DNA of 15,910 nucleotides from CAYLLT01 sp964591605 (lineage in GTDB: Bacteria > Planctomycetota > Phycisphaerae > UBA1845 > PWPN01): NCBI GenBank assembly GCA_964591605.1, contig CAZQEN010000166.1, forward strand, positions 1 through 15,910. The letters are read 5' to 3'. Made by a program: the position numbers and the translations under genes. Positions 14,422 to 15,910 of this stretch are shown here, piece by piece (within the stretch, counting starts at the first letter, position 1; the number at the start of each line of letters is the position of its first letter). The notes beneath the pieces are model-generated. The model made no database searches, was not told the origin of the DNA, and saw only the letters and a program-made list of their open reading frames with translations.

Positions 14422-15648
14422 CTACTCCTCCGCCTTGTCCAGTCCGAACGCGGCGTGGAGCACCTGGACGGCCCGCTCGCCGTCCTTCTCGTCGACGATG
14501 CACGAAATGACGATCTCGCTTGTGGTGATGTTCTGAATGTTGATCTGGGCCTCGGCCAGCGCGTTGAACATGCGGGCCGCCACGCCGGTGTGCGTCTTCA
14601 TGCCCACCCCGACGATGCTGACCTTCGCCAGCCGCGTCTCCACCTCGAACTTCCGGATCCCCAGCTCCTTGCAGAGCTGCTGGGCGATGACCTCGGCCTC
14701 CTTGGCGTCGGTGCCGCTGGTGGTAAAGCCGATGTTCGCCTCGCTCGCCTGCTCGACGATGTTCTGGATGATGTCGTCCACCACCACCTGGTGCTGGGCG
14801 ACCCGGGCGAAAACCTGCGAGGCGATGCCCGGTTTGTTCGGCACGCCCACCAGCACCACCCGGGCCAGGTCCTTCTTGAGCGTCACGCCGCGGACGACGA
14901 TGTCTTCCATTCCTCTGGTTTGAGCCACGATCATGGTTCCTTCGGTATCGGTCAGTGAACTGCGTACATGAATCGGCACGTTGTATTTCTTGCCGAACTC
15001 GATCGAGCGCGAGTGCATGACCTTCGCACCCAGCGAGGCCAGTTCCAGCATCTCGTCGTAGGCGATCTCCTTCATCTTGCGGGCCTGCGGCACGATCCGC
15101 GGATCGGTGGTGTAGATGCCGTCCACGTCGGTGTAGATCTCGCAGATCGAGTCCTTGAGCACGGCCGCCAGCGCCACCGCCGTCGTGTCCGACCCGCCCC
15201 GGCCCAGCGTCGTCAGGTGCCCCTCCTCCGTCACGCCCTGGAACCCGGCCACGATCACGATCCTGCCCGCGCTGAGCTCGCGATAGATGCAGTCGGCGTC
15301 GATCGAGCGGATCCGGGCCTTCGTGTGCGACGAATCCGTCAGCATCCCGATCTGCCCGCCCGTAAAGCTGATCGCCTGGTGCCCGCCCGCCTCGATGGCC
15401 ATCGCCATCAGCGAGATCGACACCTGCTCGCCGGTCGTCAGCAGCATGTCCATCTCGCGCTTGGGCGGATTCGGGTTGACCTCCTGGGCCAGCGCGATGA
15501 GTTTGTCCGTCGTCTTGCCCATAGCGGACACGACCATGACCACCTGATGCCCGTCGAGTTTCGCTTTGATCGCCCGGCGGGCCGCCCGGTGAATCTTCTC
15601 CGCGTCGGCCACGCTGGAACCGCCGAATTTCTGTACCACGATGCTCAT
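14422..15648 (-). CDS. lysC: Aspartate kinase, 408 aa
   Basis: Phosphorylates aspartate in the first step of lysine, threonine, methionine and diaminopimelate synthesis in the cytoplasm. The kinase domain (about 1-250) shows VQKFGGSSV (4-12), LLTTGEQVS, GFQGVTEEG, TTLGRGGSDTTA and TDVDGIYTTDPR. Two ACT regulatory domains follow (about 260-408: VTLKKDLARVVLVGVPNKPG and LAKVSIVGVGMKTHTGVAA), so feedback inhibition by lysine and/or threonine is likely. The length fits the monofunctional family. I choose the ATG at 15648 because the family starts just before VVQKFGG; an in-frame GTG at 15666 would add only 6 residues. There is no Shine-Dalgarno match, but TACAAT lies 8 nt upstream, suggesting a leaderless or nearly leaderless transcript. 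Confidence 0.96.
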   Translation of the reverse strand: MSIVVQKFGGSSVADAEKIHRAARRAIKAKLDGHQVVMVVSAMGKTTDKLIALAQEVNPNPPKREMDMLLTTGEQVSISLMAMAIEAGGHQAISFTGGQIGMLTDSSHTKARIRSIDADCIYRELSAGRIVIVAGFQGVTEEGHLTTLGRGGSDTTAVALAAVLKDSICEIYTDVDGIYTTDPRIVPQARKMKEIAYDEMLELASLGAKVMHSRSIEFGKKYNVPIHVRSSLTDTEGTMIVAQTRGMEDIVVRGVTLKKDLARVVLVGVPNKPGIASQVFARVAQHQVVVDDIIQNIVEQASEANIGFTTSGTDAKEAEVIAQQLCKELGIRKFEVETRLAKVSIVGVGMKTHTGVAARMFNALAEAQINIQNITTSEIVISCIVDEKDGERAVQVLHAAFGLDKAEE

Positions 15649-15656
15649 GGCCGCGG

Positions 15657-15662
15657 ATTGTA
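15657..15662 (-). promoter_or_regulatory. Candidate -10 box for lysC
   Basis: TACAAT on the minus strand is followed by 8 nt and then the lysC ATG. The -35 at 17-nt spacing (TAGTCC) matches at only three positions. If used, the transcript would start at or within a few bases of the start codon. Confidence 0.35.
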
Positions 15663-15703
15663 ACACCCGCCCCGCGTCGGGACTAGATCGTCAGATCTCG
15701 AAG

Positions 15704-15738
15704 CGCAAATCTCAGATCTCAGATTCGGGGTCTGACAT
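15704..15738. repeat. Short 7-nt-period repeat upstream of lysC
   Basis: Successive heptads read CGCAAAT, CTCAGAT, CTCAGAT, TCGGGGT, CTGACAT. The period equals that of the repeat in the dehydrogenase gene, but the unit differs and its reverse complement contains TGA. Confidence 0.6.
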
Positions 15739-15803
15739 CTCCGCGCCTCCGCGTAGACTTCTCCTCCCGGCTTGCGGCGGCCGCCGTCGGTCGCCGTGCG
15801 GGC

Positions 15804-15833
15804 AATAGAGCCCGAAGCGCCAGCGAGGGGTTC
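15804..15833. repeat. Dispersed 30-bp repeat, copy 2
   Basis: Centred on GAGCCCGAAGCGCCAGCGAG; one mismatch to the copy at 13097-13126, same orientation. Together the two copies flank the LamG and lysC genes. Confidence 0.85.
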
Positions 15834-15881
15834 TCCGCGCCGACCCTTGAATGTTCCGGACGTCCCCCGCGCACGGGATGC

Positions 15882-15910
15882 GAGACATCGTCCCCCCGCG
15901 TCGGTACAAT
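15882..15910 (+). promoter_or_regulatory. Possible outward promoter at the window end
   Basis: GAGACA (4 of 6 to the -35 consensus), 17 nt, TACAAT (5 of 6 to the -10 consensus). It would drive a gene to the right, divergent from lysC, outside the window. Confidence 0.35.

Noticed and set aside
15712..15909. 65-codon minus-strand frame upstream of lysC
   Set aside because: Made up largely of the 30-bp repeat and the heptad repeat; no ribosome site or homology.

Overview
The window looks like high-GC chromosomal DNA of a planctomycete, probably Phycisphaerae or a relative. This is inferred from a PEP-CTERM secreted protein, large secreted tandem hydrolase and sialidase-type genes, and many small palindromic repeats of kinds common in that phylum. 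No rRNA, tRNA, IS element, phage gene or CRISPR array is visible.

Layout. 1-2506 (+) holds a 5'-truncated molybdopterin-binding subunit of a xanthine dehydrogenase-family enzyme, interrupted in frame by a 7-nt-period repeat. 2507-2839 is a symmetrical cluster of hairpins (REPIN-like). 2840-3778 (+) is an unrecognised protein. 3920-4704 (-) is a two-gene unit, a HEPN-domain protein and a small partner overlapping by 4 nt, sitting 60 bp downstream of aspS on the same strand and visibly lower in GC. 4765-6558 (-) is aspartyl-tRNA synthetase with a GTG start, a strong candidate promoter and a structured leader of about 360 nt. 7084-7335 (+) is a small exported protein. It converges, across a strong hairpin, on a secreted tandem alpha/beta hydrolase (7399-9789, -), which lies downstream of a CehA/McbA-type PHP plus sialidase fusion protein (9943-12618, -). 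These last two are separated almost entirely by three 52-bp repeat units. 12619-13353 is repeat-rich intergenic DNA. 13354-14175 (+) is a LamG-like PEP-CTERM protein, convergent with aspartokinase (14422-15648, -). The right end is repeat DNA with a possible outward promoter.

How the genes fit together. aspS and lysC are housekeeping genes (translation; the aspartate-family amino acid pathway). The hydrolase, the PHP-sialidase protein and the LamG protein all have export signals and suggest extracytoplasmic handling of glycans or esters. The xanthine dehydrogenase-family subunit is a redox enzyme whose substrate cannot be told from this fragment.

The most unusual signal is the repeat content: at least seven dissimilar palindromic or short-period repeat types in 16 kb, two of them tolerated inside reading frames and one forming a gene's stop codon. 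The HEPN pair is the best candidate for a poorly described functional module.
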